Counted from the first letter of the stretch, positions 33,838 to 42,987 are shown. The stretch: 64,000 nt of DNA from Flavobacterium caeni (GCF_900101895.1 NZ_FMVF01000013.1:40901-104900); one strand, 5' to 3'. A program made the numbers and translations. The notes: generated from the sequence alone by a model not told the origin.

Positions 33838-35715
33838 CTATTTTTTAACTTCGACCGCCGGATAGCTGTTGTCCTGCGGATAGACATCGGCCATCTGCTT
33901 GCTCGGGTCGATGGTAACCGATTTGATCGAAGCTTTGCTTTTTTCGATCGAAAATGCATAGTTCGGATTGGCCCAAGTCCAGTCGGGAAGCACGGTGCGT
34001 TTGAGTTGCCGATACGGATTCGGTTTTTCATAAAACGCCATACGCAGCGGAATGTAGAAATATTCCTTGGTGCCGTCGGTGTATTCGACCACCACGTCCA
34101 TCGGCATCGGGATCCGTCCTTTTCTGACGAGGGAGATAGTAGATTTTTTGCCGTCTTCTTTCACATCCACGGCATAATCGATGGTATGCGTGGTTTGCGT
34201 CCATTCGTTCAGGTACCAATCGAGTTGGGCGCCCGAGACACGTTCGGCCGTACGCATGATGTCGTTGGGCGTCGGATGCTTGAATTTAAAATCGTGGTAA
34301 TACCGTTTGACGGTTTGCTCGAGCTGATCCTGCCCCAAGATATAGCCCAACTGCGTCAAGAACAAACAGCCCTTGTAGTACGACGCGATCGAGTACGGAC
34401 GGTTTTCGTTGTACCGGTCGGCATGTGTGCCTTGCGGTTCTTCTTTACCCGATTGTACGAGGTTGTTGTACGTCGCATACACGTCTACGAATGCGTGTTC
34501 GGGTTTTTGTACCGACATTTCGTGTAACGCCAGGTATTCGATATAGGTCGCGAACCCTTCGTCCATCCACGGATGCTTGGCTTCGTTTGTCGCCAAAATG
34601 TGCTGGAACCAGGAATGTGCGAGTTCGTGCGTGGCCGTCTCCAGCATGCCTTCGAGCTTGCCGTTGCCGAGCATGAGCGTACACATCGCATATTCCATCC
34701 CGCCGTCGCCGCCTTGTATGAACGAATATTGCTGGTACGGATAATCGCCCACGGTTTTGTTGAAAAAGCCCATCACGCCCACCATGAGCGGTTGCAGTTT
34801 TTTCCAGTTGTCGGTGATTTGCGGATTGTTTTTGTACAGGAAATGCAACTCTACGTTGTTCGGGCCCTTGACCACATCGTGCAGGTAGTCCTTGTCGGCA
34901 GCCCAGGTGAAATCGTGTACGTTGGGCGCTATGAAATGCCACGTGAGTGTTTTCTTTTTGCCGTGGTTTACCGTGACGCCGGCATCCTGGTAGCCGTGTC
35001 CGATTTCGTTCTTGTTTTGCAAATAGCCCGATCCGCCCAACACATAATCCTTGTCGATGGTGATCTTGACGTCGAAATTACCCCAAACCCCATGGAATTC
35101 ACGTGCGATGTAAGAATCCGTATGCCATCCCTCGAAGTCAAATTCGGCCAGTTTCGGATACCACTGGCTCATCGAGAAGGCGATTCCTTCGGAATTGTTG
35201 CGGCCCGAACGGCGGATTTGCACCGGAACCTGTCCGTCAAAATCAAGGGTCAACGTCGATTTCGCGCCGGGCAATATCGGCTTGGCCAGCGTCACCTCGA
35301 GTATCGTTCCCGAAACTTTGGTCGCGGCGGATACACCGTCCTGCTTGAAATTAGAGATCTTCAGGTAGCCTATTTCGTCGGGTTTGAGTTGTGCGATGCG
35401 GCTTTGTTTGATTTCCTTGTCGCCCACTTTTTCCTTGATCACCATGCGACGGTCTGGATCGGCAATCGTCGAGACACGGGCATCCATCTCGCTGCCCGGC
35501 TGGAACGCATTGTTGTACAGGTGGTAGAACACCTTGCGCAACGTATCGTTCGAGTTGTTCGTGTACACCAGCGTCTGTGCACCTTTGTATTGGTATTTTT
35601 TGGCATCGACCACCACGTCCATTTTGTAATCGACATGCTGTTGCCAATAGTTCGAATTTTGCGCCAGCCCCGTCCAAAGGGTCAGGATCAGCGAAACCAC
35701 CAGGATTTTTTTCAT
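33838..35715 (-). CDS. Secreted M1-family metallo-aminopeptidase
   Basis: The 625-residue protein has a signal peptide MKKILVVSLILTLWTGLAQ, an N-terminal beta domain (about 25-290), and then the gluzincin zinc site HELAHSWFQH near residue 363 with the third ligand in WMDEGFATYIEYLA about 18 residues later. GGDGGMEYAMCTLM just before corresponds to the exopeptidase (GAMEN-like) region. It releases N-terminal residues from peptides in the periplasm or on the surface. The ATG at 35715 gives the signal peptide. An S8 protease gene precedes it on the same strand, separated by a terminator. Confidence 0.92.
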   Translation of the reverse strand: MKKILVVSLILTLWTGLAQNSNYWQQHVDYKMDVVVDAKKYQYKGAQTLVYTNNSNDTLRKVFYHLYNNAFQPGSEMDARVSTIADPDRRMVIKEKVGDKEIKQSRIAQLKPDEIGYLKISNFKQDGVSAATKVSGTILEVTLAKPILPGAKSTLTLDFDGQVPVQIRRSGRNNSEGIAFSMSQWYPKLAEFDFEGWHTDSYIAREFHGVWGNFDVKITIDKDYVLGGSGYLQNKNEIGHGYQDAGVTVNHGKKKTLTWHFIAPNVHDFTWAADKDYLHDVVKGPNNVELHFLYKNNPQITDNWKKLQPLMVGVMGFFNKTVGDYPYQQYSFIQGGDGGMEYAMCTLMLGNGKLEGMLETATHELAHSWFQHILATNEAKHPWMDEGFATYIEYLALHEMSVQKPEHAFVDVYATYNNLVQSGKEEPQGTHADRYNENRPYSIASYYKGCLFLTQLGYILGQDQLEQTVKRYYHDFKFKHPTPNDIMRTAERVSGAQLDWYLNEWTQTTHTIDYAVDVKEDGKKSTISLVRKGRIPMPMDVVVEYTDGTKEYFYIPLRMAFYEKPNPYRQLKRTVLPDWTWANPNYAFSIEKSKASIKSVTIDPSKQMADVYPQDNSYPAVEVKK

Positions 35716-35726
35716 GAGTATCGGAT

Positions 35727-35755
35727 AAAAAAAGGGAAGGATTTTGGCCCTTCCC
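35727..35755 (-). terminator. Intrinsic terminator of the S8 protease gene
   Basis: On the minus strand, a GGGAAGG / CCTTCCC stem is followed by seven T. It lies in the short gap before the M1 peptidase start, so read-through may feed that gene. Confidence 0.85.
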
Positions 35756-35775
35756 CGTATGATTCTATACAAAAA

Positions 35776-37374
35776 TTATTTCTTTTTCGACATTTGCGCG
35801 GCCATGATCATCGCGTTGTAGGCGTTGACGATCTTGCCCGATTTGGATGCATTGGTGAACGGTCTTTTCTCGCCGTTTTCGCCCAAAGTCACGACGGTGG
35901 TGATCGGCAAGCCCGAATCCATCAGGATTTTTTTGACTTGCGCGGCCGTCAGATCCGGATAGTGCGAACGGATGAGCGCCGCGACACCTGCCGCATTCGG
36001 CGAGGCCATCGAAGTGCCCTGTTCGTATTTGTATTTGTTGTTCGGCACGGTCGCATAGATCTTGGCGCCCGGGGCAAACACATCTACGTTGTTCGAACCA
36101 TAGTTCGAGAATCCGGCCACCATGCCCGATCCATAGGTCACGTTGAGTGCGCCGACGCTCAAAAAGTTGTTCGCGATCTCGGTCTTGCCGTCGGTCGAGT
36201 CGTTCGGGTAGTTTTCGTTTTCGGCGATGTCGATGTCGAGCCCATCGTTGCCTGCCGCGTGTACGATCAAAACATCCTTGCTCTCGGCATATTTGATGGC
36301 ATCGTACACCCATTGTTTGTGCGGTGAGAACGATTTTCCGAAACTGCCGTTGATGACCTTGGCACCATTGTCTACGCAGTAGCGGATGCCCAACGCGATG
36401 TCTTTGTCGTATTCGTCGCCGTTCGGGACCGCACGAACCACCTGGATTTGCACATTGTTGGCCACGCCGTCGCCGCCTTTGTTGTTGCCGCGTACCTGTG
36501 CGATGATGCCCGCCACGTGCGTGCCGTGTACGACGTCTTTCTTGTCGGGGCCATACACGGTGTTGTTGCCGTATTTTTTATCGTTGATGTCGTCGGGGTT
36601 GTCGCCCACGACCTTGCGTCCGTCGAACTCGATGTTGAGGTTGTAGTTGAGCTGGTCGTACACCTGGTTTTTGTACTCGTTGAGCTCGCTGTTAAAGTCC
36701 GGGCCGGTTTGCGAAATCACACTCATCATGACCTGTTTGCTTTGGTTGAGCATCGGGTCGGTGGTGGTGATGGCCTTGACCTCGTCGAGCGTGTAGTCGG
36801 TTTTCTTGAGGTGCGTGGCCACGGTTTGGTTGGCCTTGAAGATGAAATCGACTTGCTGTTTGTTGCCTTGCGCTTCCTGGAGTTTCTTTTCGAGTTCGGT
36901 GCGCGCCTTTTTGTAATCGGCCGAATTGACATCACCTTTTTTGACGATACGTGTCATTTCGAGCGTCTCGTTGCCCGAATCGCCCAGAAAATTCCATCCG
37001 TGGATGTCGTCGATGTAGCCGTTCTTGTCGTCGTCTATGCCATTGCCCGCAATCTCTTTCGGGTTGGTCCAGATGACGCCTTTCAAATCCTCGTGGTCGA
37101 TGTCGACCCCAGAATCGATGACGCCCACAATCACTTTGGCGCCCTTTTTTCCTTTGATGATTTCCTTATAGGCCTTGTCGACGCTCATGCCCGGCACGGT
37201 GTCCTTGATTAAATCGAGGTGGCTCCAACGCATCAAATCGGCGTCCTTGAGCGGCGTGATCTTAAGCGGGACTTTATCGATGTTCTCGGGCGCGGTGGCG
37301 ATCATTTTAGACGATCCGCATCCGCTGAGGACAGCCAAAGCAAAGGCTGTGAGGAAAATAGGTTTACAGTGCAT
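35776..37374 (-). CDS. Subtilisin-like serine protease (S8) lipoprotein
   Basis: In this 532-residue protein, lipobox LSGC places the acylated cysteine at residue 19. The catalytic triad is visible: Asp near 87 in GVIDSGVDIDHEDL, His in VVHGTHVAGII (about 290) and Ser in GTSMASPNAAGVAALI (about 455). Between Asp and His there is a long helical insertion (about 125-270; KKARTELEKKLQEAQGNKQQV), seen in other Bacteroidota S8 proteins. There is no T9SS tail, so the enzyme is probably lipid-anchored. Promoter TATTTTTG upstream. Confidence 0.92.
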   Translation of the reverse strand: MHCKPIFLTAFALAVLSGCGSSKMIATAPENIDKVPLKITPLKDADLMRWSHLDLIKDTVPGMSVDKAYKEIIKGKKGAKVIVGVIDSGVDIDHEDLKGVIWTNPKEIAGNGIDDDKNGYIDDIHGWNFLGDSGNETLEMTRIVKKGDVNSADYKKARTELEKKLQEAQGNKQQVDFIFKANQTVATHLKKTDYTLDEVKAITTTDPMLNQSKQVMMSVISQTGPDFNSELNEYKNQVYDQLNYNLNIEFDGRKVVGDNPDDINDKKYGNNTVYGPDKKDVVHGTHVAGIIAQVRGNNKGGDGVANNVQIQVVRAVPNGDEYDKDIALGIRYCVDNGAKVINGSFGKSFSPHKQWVYDAIKYAESKDVLIVHAAGNDGLDIDIAENENYPNDSTDGKTEIANNFLSVGALNVTYGSGMVAGFSNYGSNNVDVFAPGAKIYATVPNNKYKYEQGTSMASPNAAGVAALIRSHYPDLTAAQVKKILMDSGLPITTVVTLGENGEKRPFTNASKSGKIVNAYNAMIMAAQMSKKK

Positions 37375-37396
37375 CAGGATTATTTTTTGGATTGGT

Positions 37397-37404
37397 CAAA
37401 AATA
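37397..37404 (-). promoter_or_regulatory. Promoter -7 element of the S8 protease gene
   Basis: TATTTTTG on the minus strand matches TAnnTTTG; predicted leader about 19 nt. Confidence 0.55.
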
Positions 37405-37468
37405 ACCCGACTTTGTTACAAATCATACTTTTATTAACAATTATTTGTGCGCGCCCGCCAAGTGGCCG

Positions 37469-38794
37469 TCACCGTTGCGATTGCAACCATTGCACCGTTT
37501 GCGCCGACAGTTTTTTGTTGTAGTTTCCCTTGGCGTACTGGGCGTCGCGAAAATTTTTGACGGCCTCGGGCCAATCCTTGCTGGTCATCATAAAATGGTC
37601 GAGGTCTGGGATCGTAATCCATTGGGCATGGCCGGGATACGCTTCGTTGACGGTTTTTTCGATCATCATCGGCTCTACAAGCGAACATTGCTCGTAATCG
37701 GTTCCGCCGTGTATGACCAGCACAGGGCATTTGACAGCGGCCCAGCTGCGCGCCATATCGAGCGAGTCGATCTGCTGCCAGAATTTCCAGTGGCGCCCCC
37801 ACATGTCGTTGCTGGTGGGTTTGTAGCCGAGCTCCGAGATAACAAGGTCTTTGTACTCGGGAATTTTCACGAGTTGTTCGGGCAATTTTTTGAGTACGAA
37901 AAACTCATAGTAGATTTTTTGGATCGTACGCGTAAAATCTTCGGTTTGTGTGAGCGTCAAATTCTCGAGCAGCGGTTTCTGTACGCGGTGCATCTCGAGC
38001 AAAAATTCGCTCCACGGACGAAACACACAACCAAAAACCATTACGCCCCTTGGGTTGTATTTTTTGGCGATTTCGGGCGCAATCGTACCGCCCATCGAAT
38101 GGCCCCAGATGAACAATTTGTTTTTGTCTACAAACGGTAAATTTTCCATGTACCGATAGCCCGCATCAAAACTGTCGATATCGGTCTGGATGTCGACCTC
38201 CGAGCATGGCGCGCAGCCAAAACTGTCGCCCAACCCCGATTTTTCGATAGTCACTACAGCAAAGCCATTGATAAGCCAATCATCAATCAACCTGCCGTTA
38301 TAGCTTTTGCTGTAGTTTTCTATGCTGCCGCAGCCGTAACCCGGGATAAGCAGGATGCACGGTACGTTTGTTTTTCCTTTTGGTTTGTAGGTAATCGAGC
38401 GCAATTGGCCGCTTTTGAACGGAACCCAGTCGTACAACACCTCGGCCTTGTCCGACGTTTCATACGGACGCATGATGGCCTTGCCCGTGGCCGTTTTCCG
38501 TTTTCCGTCGCGCAGGTAGTCGACCGTTATTTTTTCGCCGCCGCGGATAGATCCCGCCACTTGGCCATAAGCTTCGAGCGAGGGCGTGGGCTTTTGATCG
38601 ATCGACAGGATTATGTCGCCTTTGCGCAATTTGAGCGCGGCCATCGTCGCCTTTGGATACACGGTGTCGATCGCGATGCCGCCACTTGCCGGTTTGCCTT
38701 GCATGCCCATCAACGCCTTGCGCGCGGGCATTTGTGCGCAAACCACACCATAGCAGATTGTTGCGCAGAGTAGAAGAAGTATCCGTTTCATCAT
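37469..38794 (-). CDS. Secreted PDZ domain-alpha/beta hydrolase fusion
   Basis: The 441-residue protein has a signal peptide (1-21), then a PDZ-like domain (about 25-105; GIAIDTVYPKATMAALKLRKGDIILSIDQKPTPSLE). An alpha/beta hydrolase domain follows, with oxyanion loop LIPGYGCGS, nucleophile GHSMGG (about residue 233), an acid region VIHGGTDYEQ and the histidine in DLDHFM. It is the last gene of a marR-receptor-hydrolase operon, seven bases after the receptor stop. The substrate is unknown; esterase or peptidase activity is possible. Confidence 0.85.
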   Translation of the reverse strand: MMKRILLLLCATICYGVVCAQMPARKALMGMQGKPASGGIAIDTVYPKATMAALKLRKGDIILSIDQKPTPSLEAYGQVAGSIRGGEKITVDYLRDGKRKTATGKAIMRPYETSDKAEVLYDWVPFKSGQLRSITYKPKGKTNVPCILLIPGYGCGSIENYSKSYNGRLIDDWLINGFAVVTIEKSGLGDSFGCAPCSEVDIQTDIDSFDAGYRYMENLPFVDKNKLFIWGHSMGGTIAPEIAKKYNPRGVMVFGCVFRPWSEFLLEMHRVQKPLLENLTLTQTEDFTRTIQKIYYEFFVLKKLPEQLVKIPEYKDLVISELGYKPTSNDMWGRHWKFWQQIDSLDMARSWAAVKCPVLVIHGGTDYEQCSLVEPMMIEKTVNEAYPGHAQWITIPDLDHFMMTSKDWPEAVKNFRDAQYAKGNYNKKLSAQTVQWLQSQR

Positions 38795-38801
38795 TCAAAA
38801 A

Positions 38802-41228
38802 TTATCCGTTAGATCCGCCGGCGCGTTGCTTGATGTCGTCGGCACCGCCCGAACGCCTGCGCTGCTGGCCGTTGCCCTTCCCAAAATGGTAGGTGTACGA
38901 CAGCGTGATGACCTGTGTGTCGCGCCGAACGTCAAAATGTTCCTCATATCCGGTATAATTTAAGTGCGCGCGGATCGCATTGGTCCCAAAAATATCGGTC
39001 ATGGCCAGCTTGAGCGTGCTTTTGTTCTCGATTTTTTTTTGCAGTCCGGCGTTCATGAACCAGATCGGTTCGATGTGGTCGAACGCATAACGTTCGCGCG
39101 CGCGGTATTCGCCGCCGAGTTCGGCAAAAAAGCCATGGCCCAGTTTGAAATTGTTGGTCGTCGATACGTTCCACGTAAAATTTCCCGCATTGGTCAGCTG
39201 CGTATTCGACACGTTGCCGTTGTATTTGGCCGTGTACAGGTTGACGTTGTTGGTCGTGTCCCACCACTTGGTCACGTTGACGGGCACTATAAAATACAAC
39301 CCAAAAACATCCACCGAATCGAGGTTGTTCACGCTTTGCACGGTCACTTGCGGCTCGGTCATCGATGGCGAAACGGTATCGGTGATGTTGTCGGAAGTAC
39401 GCGTAAAACTCAACGTTGTAAAGATCTTTTGGTTAAAGGCGTGCGTGAGTTCGAAAGAATGTGTCGTTTGCGCAATCAAATACGGATTGCCCTCTTTGTA
39501 CGTCGTATGGTCGATGTAAAAGCGAAACGGGTTGAGCTGGTCGTACCCCGGCCGTTGGATGCGTCGGCTGTAATTCAAGTCGAGGCTGTGTTTCGGATGC
39601 AACGCGTACGAAATGAGCGCACTCGGAAAAAGTTGCGTATAGGAATCGTCAAACGATCGACCGTCGGCCAGTTGATCGCCCGAGATGTTGGTGTTTTCCA
39701 AACGCAACCCGAGCTGCACACTCCATTTCCCAAATTCGCGCGCCGCGTTGACATAGGCCGCATTGATGTTTTCCTTGTAGATGAAATGGTTGCTCTTGGT
39801 TGGGTCGTACGTGTCTAAGCCCGACGAACGGTCAAAGTACCGCAAATCGTTGTCGGCCTTGACATAGCTCGACTTGATGCCCGTCTCGAATTTGGTTTTG
39901 CCCAGGTGTTTCACGAAATCGCTTTTTACCGCATAAATGTCGAGCCCGCCGTGCAAATCGCCGTGCAAGCGATACGGAAGCGGCGCCGCCGACCCGTCGT
40001 AATTGCCGTAGTGGATGTCGAAATTCTGGTCAGATCGGTTCCTGTAGCTCGCATAGTCCAAATCGGTCGTGAATTCGGTGCCCGTGGTGTCGATGGTCCA
40101 TTTGTAGTTGAGGTTGGCAGAATAGTTGCGCCAACGGTCGCGGTTATGGCTTTGCGTGCGAAAGTAGGACACGCGCTCGGCGGCATCGTCGTATACATCC
40201 GAAAAATTGTTGCCCGTCGGGTTGAATTTGTTGCTTACGCCGCTTACCAAAACGCCCACCGTGTGTTGCTCGTTGATGCGATAGTCGGCACCGGCGCGCG
40301 CAATGTGGTTGCGGAACGTCATCTTGAGGTAGTTGTCCTGGTCGAATGCACCCGTAAATACCGGGCCGTCATAGAATTTTCGGTTGAGCTGCAAATCGTT
40401 GAATCCTTCGCGGTACGCAAAACTGTAGTTGCCAAAAACGTTGACATCTTTGTTGCGGTGGTTCAGGCTCAGGTTGTTGTTGTTTTTGATGTAGCGGCCG
40501 TGCCCGAGCGAGCTGGTGAGCGTGCCGTTGGTGCCGCGCCGCTTGTCCTTTTTCATCTTGATGTTGATGATGGACGTGCCCGCCGCATCGTACTTGCTCG
40601 AAGGATTGGTGATGAACTCGATTTTCTCTACCGATCCCGATGGAATCCCGCGCAAGTAATTCGCCAGATTCGATCCGGTCATGGGCGTGAGCTTGCCGTC
40701 GATTTGCACCAGGATGCCGCCGCGTCCGCGCAACGAGATGTTGTCGTTGGCATCGACGTTCACACCCGGCGCCCGTTCGAGCACCTCGAAAGCCGACGAG
40801 CCCGCCGCGGCGATGCTGTTCTCGACATTGAGAATCGTCTTGCCGTCTTTGCGTTCGATGTATTGCTGCGGCTTGGTGACGGTTACCTCGTTGAGCTGTT
40901 GCGCGGCCGATACGATGAGCATGCCCAGGTTGAGGTCGGCAGTTGCCTCGAAAGGTTCGCCCGAAAAACGCGTGTTGCCGTTTTGCGTCATTAATACGGC
41001 GTAGCGTCCGGGGTTGACATTCGTGAATGCAAACCGGCCGTCGGGCTCGAGGATTTCGGTTTTGGCCAAAGATTGGTCGGCCGCATTTTTCAGATAGACA
41101 ATGGCGTCTTTCAGGTTGTCGCCAGACTGAAACTGTCCGGAAATGGTGATTTTGTCGGCCTGGGCCGAGGCCAGTGTGGCAAATGCCAACAACAACCAGG
41201 TCGTTAAGTGATTGATGATGCGTAACAT
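38802..41228 (-). CDS. TonB-dependent receptor-like outer-membrane protein (OMP_b-brl_3 type)
   Basis: The 808-residue protein has a signal peptide (1-23), then a carboxypeptidase-regulatory-like beta-sandwich (about 28-115; GRFAFTNVNPGRYAVLM). A plug-like domain (ERAPGVNVDANDNISLRGRGG, then GSVEKIEFITNPSSKYDAAGTSIINIKM) and a 22-stranded-type barrel to the end follow. The final aromatic strand is followed by an unusual basic/glycine tail (RRRSGGADDIKQRAGGSNG). The family is thought to import or bind unknown ligands; there is no SusD partner. It sits between marR and the PDZ hydrolase gene, suggesting ligand-induced expression. Confidence 0.9.
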   Translation of the reverse strand: MLRIINHLTTWLLLAFATLASAQADKITISGQFQSGDNLKDAIVYLKNAADQSLAKTEILEPDGRFAFTNVNPGRYAVLMTQNGNTRFSGEPFEATADLNLGMLIVSAAQQLNEVTVTKPQQYIERKDGKTILNVENSIAAAGSSAFEVLERAPGVNVDANDNISLRGRGGILVQIDGKLTPMTGSNLANYLRGIPSGSVEKIEFITNPSSKYDAAGTSIINIKMKKDKRRGTNGTLTSSLGHGRYIKNNNNLSLNHRNKDVNVFGNYSFAYREGFNDLQLNRKFYDGPVFTGAFDQDNYLKMTFRNHIARAGADYRINEQHTVGVLVSGVSNKFNPTGNNFSDVYDDAAERVSYFRTQSHNRDRWRNYSANLNYKWTIDTTGTEFTTDLDYASYRNRSDQNFDIHYGNYDGSAAPLPYRLHGDLHGGLDIYAVKSDFVKHLGKTKFETGIKSSYVKADNDLRYFDRSSGLDTYDPTKSNHFIYKENINAAYVNAAREFGKWSVQLGLRLENTNISGDQLADGRSFDDSYTQLFPSALISYALHPKHSLDLNYSRRIQRPGYDQLNPFRFYIDHTTYKEGNPYLIAQTTHSFELTHAFNQKIFTTLSFTRTSDNITDTVSPSMTEPQVTVQSVNNLDSVDVFGLYFIVPVNVTKWWDTTNNVNLYTAKYNGNVSNTQLTNAGNFTWNVSTTNNFKLGHGFFAELGGEYRARERYAFDHIEPIWFMNAGLQKKIENKSTLKLAMTDIFGTNAIRAHLNYTGYEEHFDVRRDTQVITLSYTYHFGKGNGQQRRRSGGADDIKQRAGGSNG

Positions 41229-41296
41229 GATTCGTTTTTTGATTGGTCCGTTTCGCGTTGTCGCGGGTTGATTTGTCCCGCCGCGTCCCGGATGAT

Positions 41297-41725
41297 TTAT
41301 CTGGAATTTTTGATGATTTTTAGAAGTACGTTGTTGGCCGTTTCGATATCGGATGCGACGATGCCAGTAAGCGCGACCTGCCTGTTTTCGAGCACCAGGT
41401 TTTGTACTTTTTCGATGATCGAAAGCCCTTCATCGGTGACCGATAAAATGGTTTTGCGCCTATCGGCCGGGTTGACTTCGCGGTGCAAATAGCCCGATTG
41501 CACAAGGATTTCGATGATGCGCGTGACCGAGGCGTTGTCTTTAAAGATCTTCTCGGCCAGGTCTTGTTGCGTGATGCCGGGGTTCTCGAGTATCGCCTTA
41601 ATCGTCAGCCATTGGTCGATGGTAATCTTGTAACCGTGTTCGCGCAGTCGTTTTTGCGCGTAATTGCGGTACGTGCGGATGGCTTTGTCGATGTTGTAAA
41701 ATAGAATGTCATTTAATTTTTCCAT
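41297..41725 (-). CDS. MarR-family transcriptional regulator
   Basis: The 142-residue winged-helix regulator shows the MarR core: DQWLTIKAILENPGITQQDLAEKIFKDNASVTRIIEILVQSGYLHREVNPADRRK (about 37-91), then the dimerisation helix. The ATG at 41725 (MEKLNDILFY) follows a TATCTTTG promoter element. A near-perfect palindrome lies just upstream and is the natural candidate operator. It is first in an operon with the outer-membrane receptor (68-base gap) and the PDZ hydrolase, so it probably represses that operon and itself. Confidence 0.92.
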   Translation of the reverse strand: MEKLNDILFYNIDKAIRTYRNYAQKRLREHGYKITIDQWLTIKAILENPGITQQDLAEKIFKDNASVTRIIEILVQSGYLHREVNPADRRKTILSVTDEGLSIIEKVQNLVLENRQVALTGIVASDIETANNVLLKIIKNSR

Positions 41726-41739
41726 GGGTGTGTTTTTGG

Positions 41740-41747
41740 CAAAGATA
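41740..41747 (-). promoter_or_regulatory. Promoter -7 element of the marR operon
   Basis: TATCTTTG on the minus strand, a perfect TAnnTTTG match; leader about 11 nt. Confidence 0.65.
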
Positions 41748-41753
41748 ACACTT

Positions 41754-41789
41754 GGATTAAAATATTGATATATCAATAAAGTTTAATCC
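41754..41789. promoter_or_regulatory. Palindromic candidate MarR operator
   Basis: A 16-bp perfect palindrome TATTGATATATCAATA at 41763-41778 is flanked by outer arms GGATTAAA (41754-41761) and TTTAATCC (41782-41789), one base off register. It lies just upstream of the -7 element, where a bound dimer would block RNA polymerase. TTGATATATCAA resembles known MarR-family sites. Confidence 0.75.
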
Positions 41790-41836
41790 ATAGGTAGCAC
41801 AACCAAATCTTTAGTTACACCAAGCCGGTAAAATTT

Positions 41837-42694
41837 TTAGAGGATGTCGCTACACTTCAGGATTTCCTTGACGCGAACGCCTTTTTCAGTGTGTTCGACG
41901 GTGATGATTTGGTTGTGCGCATCGTGTTCGAGCCACAGGTAGTAATTCTTATCGGCGGCCTCGGTCAGGAACTTGGCTTTTTCGGGCAAAGTCAACAACG
42001 GACGCGTATCGTAACCCATCACATACGGTAGTGGTAAATGCCCGGCCGTGGGCAGCAAATCGGCCATGAAACAAATGGTTTTGCCGTGGTATTCGATTTG
42101 CGGGATCATCATTTTTTCGGTATGTCCGTCGGCGAAAAAAATCGAAAAACCGAGTTCCGAATTTTTCAAAAAATCGCCCTGCGGACGGGCTATAAACTCC
42201 AACTGGCCGGATTCCTGCATCGGCAAAATATTCTCGGCCAGGAACGACGCCTTTTCGCGCGCATTGGGTTTTGTCGCCCAATCCCAGTGGTTGTCGTTGC
42301 TCCAGAATTTCGCATTTTTAAAAGCGGGTTCATAGCCTGTTCTGTCCTTGTTCCATTGCACCGATCCGCCACAGTGGTCAAAATGCAGGTGCGTCATGAA
42401 CACATCGGTTACGTCGTCGCGGTGAAAGCCGTGTGCGGCCAGCGATTTGTCGATCGAATCGTCGCCCCAAAGCGAATAGTACCCGAAAAATTTCTCCGAT
42501 TGTTTGTTGCCCATTCCGGTATCGATCAAAATCAAACGCTTGCCGTCTTCGATGAGCATGCAACGCGCCGCGATGTCGATGAGGTTGTTTTCGTCGGCAG
42601 GATTGGTTTTGTTCCAAAGTGTCTTGGGCACCACGCCAAACATCGCGCCGCCGTCGAGCTTGAAGTTGCCGGCCATGATCGGGTAGATTTTCAT
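41837..42694 (-). CDS. Metallo-beta-lactamase-fold hydrolase (lactonase-like)
   Basis: The 285-residue protein has the zinc-binding motif MTHLHFDHCGG (about 108-118), preceded by LILIDTGMGN. Further ligand regions are ADGHTEKM and the GYDTRPLLTLPEK segment. The arrangement resembles AHL-lactonase and other quorum-quenching members, but many unrelated hydrolases share it, so the substrate is open. There is no signal peptide (MKIYPIMAGNFKLDGG), so it acts in the cytoplasm. Divergent neighbours; its promoter is not identified. Confidence 0.88.
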   Translation of the reverse strand: MKIYPIMAGNFKLDGGAMFGVVPKTLWNKTNPADENNLIDIAARCMLIEDGKRLILIDTGMGNKQSEKFFGYYSLWGDDSIDKSLAAHGFHRDDVTDVFMTHLHFDHCGGSVQWNKDRTGYEPAFKNAKFWSNDNHWDWATKPNAREKASFLAENILPMQESGQLEFIARPQGDFLKNSELGFSIFFADGHTEKMMIPQIEYHGKTICFMADLLPTAGHLPLPYVMGYDTRPLLTLPEKAKFLTEAADKNYYLWLEHDAHNQIITVEHTEKGVRVKEILKCSDIL

Positions 42695-42702
42695 GGGATT
42701 TT

Positions 42703-42726
42703 AAATTTTGAATTTTAAATTTTGAA
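42703..42726. repeat. Short tandem repeat ATTTTAAATTTTGA
   Basis: About two copies of a 14-bp A/T unit directly upstream of the hydrolase start, next to a GC-richer repeat element. Confidence 0.7.
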
Positions 42727-42733
42727 TGTGGGC

Positions 42734-42824
42734 GTTCCCCTGCGGGTCGGGCTTTTCGCTGCAATCTTTTTTTGGCTCGTAAACTTCGCCACAAAAAGGA
42801 TTTTCGCTGCAATCCCTAACGCAA
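42734..42824. repeat. Intergenic hairpin repeat, type B
   Basis: The element reads GCGGGTCGGGCTTTTCGCT, then GCAATCTTTTT...GGC and GCC...AAAAAGGATT, then TTCGCTGCAATCCCTAACGC, so the middle folds back on itself. It shares the GCAATCTTTTT / AAAAAGGATT core with the 1-kb element at 2862-3859 but has different ends. The rest of the 42695-42987 gap carries only the A-type carrier promoter. Confidence 0.65.
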
Positions 42825-42950
42825 CTGTCAACACCGGAAATCTGTCGGCAATTTACAAAATCCCGATTGTAAAATCCGCAAATAGCCAACGCCTATGTCA
42901 CCATCCGTTATAAAAATGTTAGTTGATGCGGCAAAAAACCTTATTTGTCA

Positions 42951-42958
42951 TATCTTTG
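42951..42958 (+). promoter_or_regulatory. Promoter -7 element of the suf operon
   Basis: TATCTTTG, a perfect TAnnTTTG match; leader about 26 nt to the A-type carrier start. Confidence 0.65.
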
Positions 42959-42987
42959 CGGTTCATTTAGACAAAATAAAAATAACG

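Noticed and set aside
36448..37212. Plus-strand frame of 254 codons opposite the S8 protease gene
   Set aside because: Valine-rich antisense translation with no domain, fully inside a well-supported protease gene.
41255..41281. GCGGG / CCCGC hairpin between marR and the receptor gene as a terminator
   Set aside because: No T run follows on the minus strand; at most it could attenuate or stabilise the transcript, so it is not listed as a terminator.
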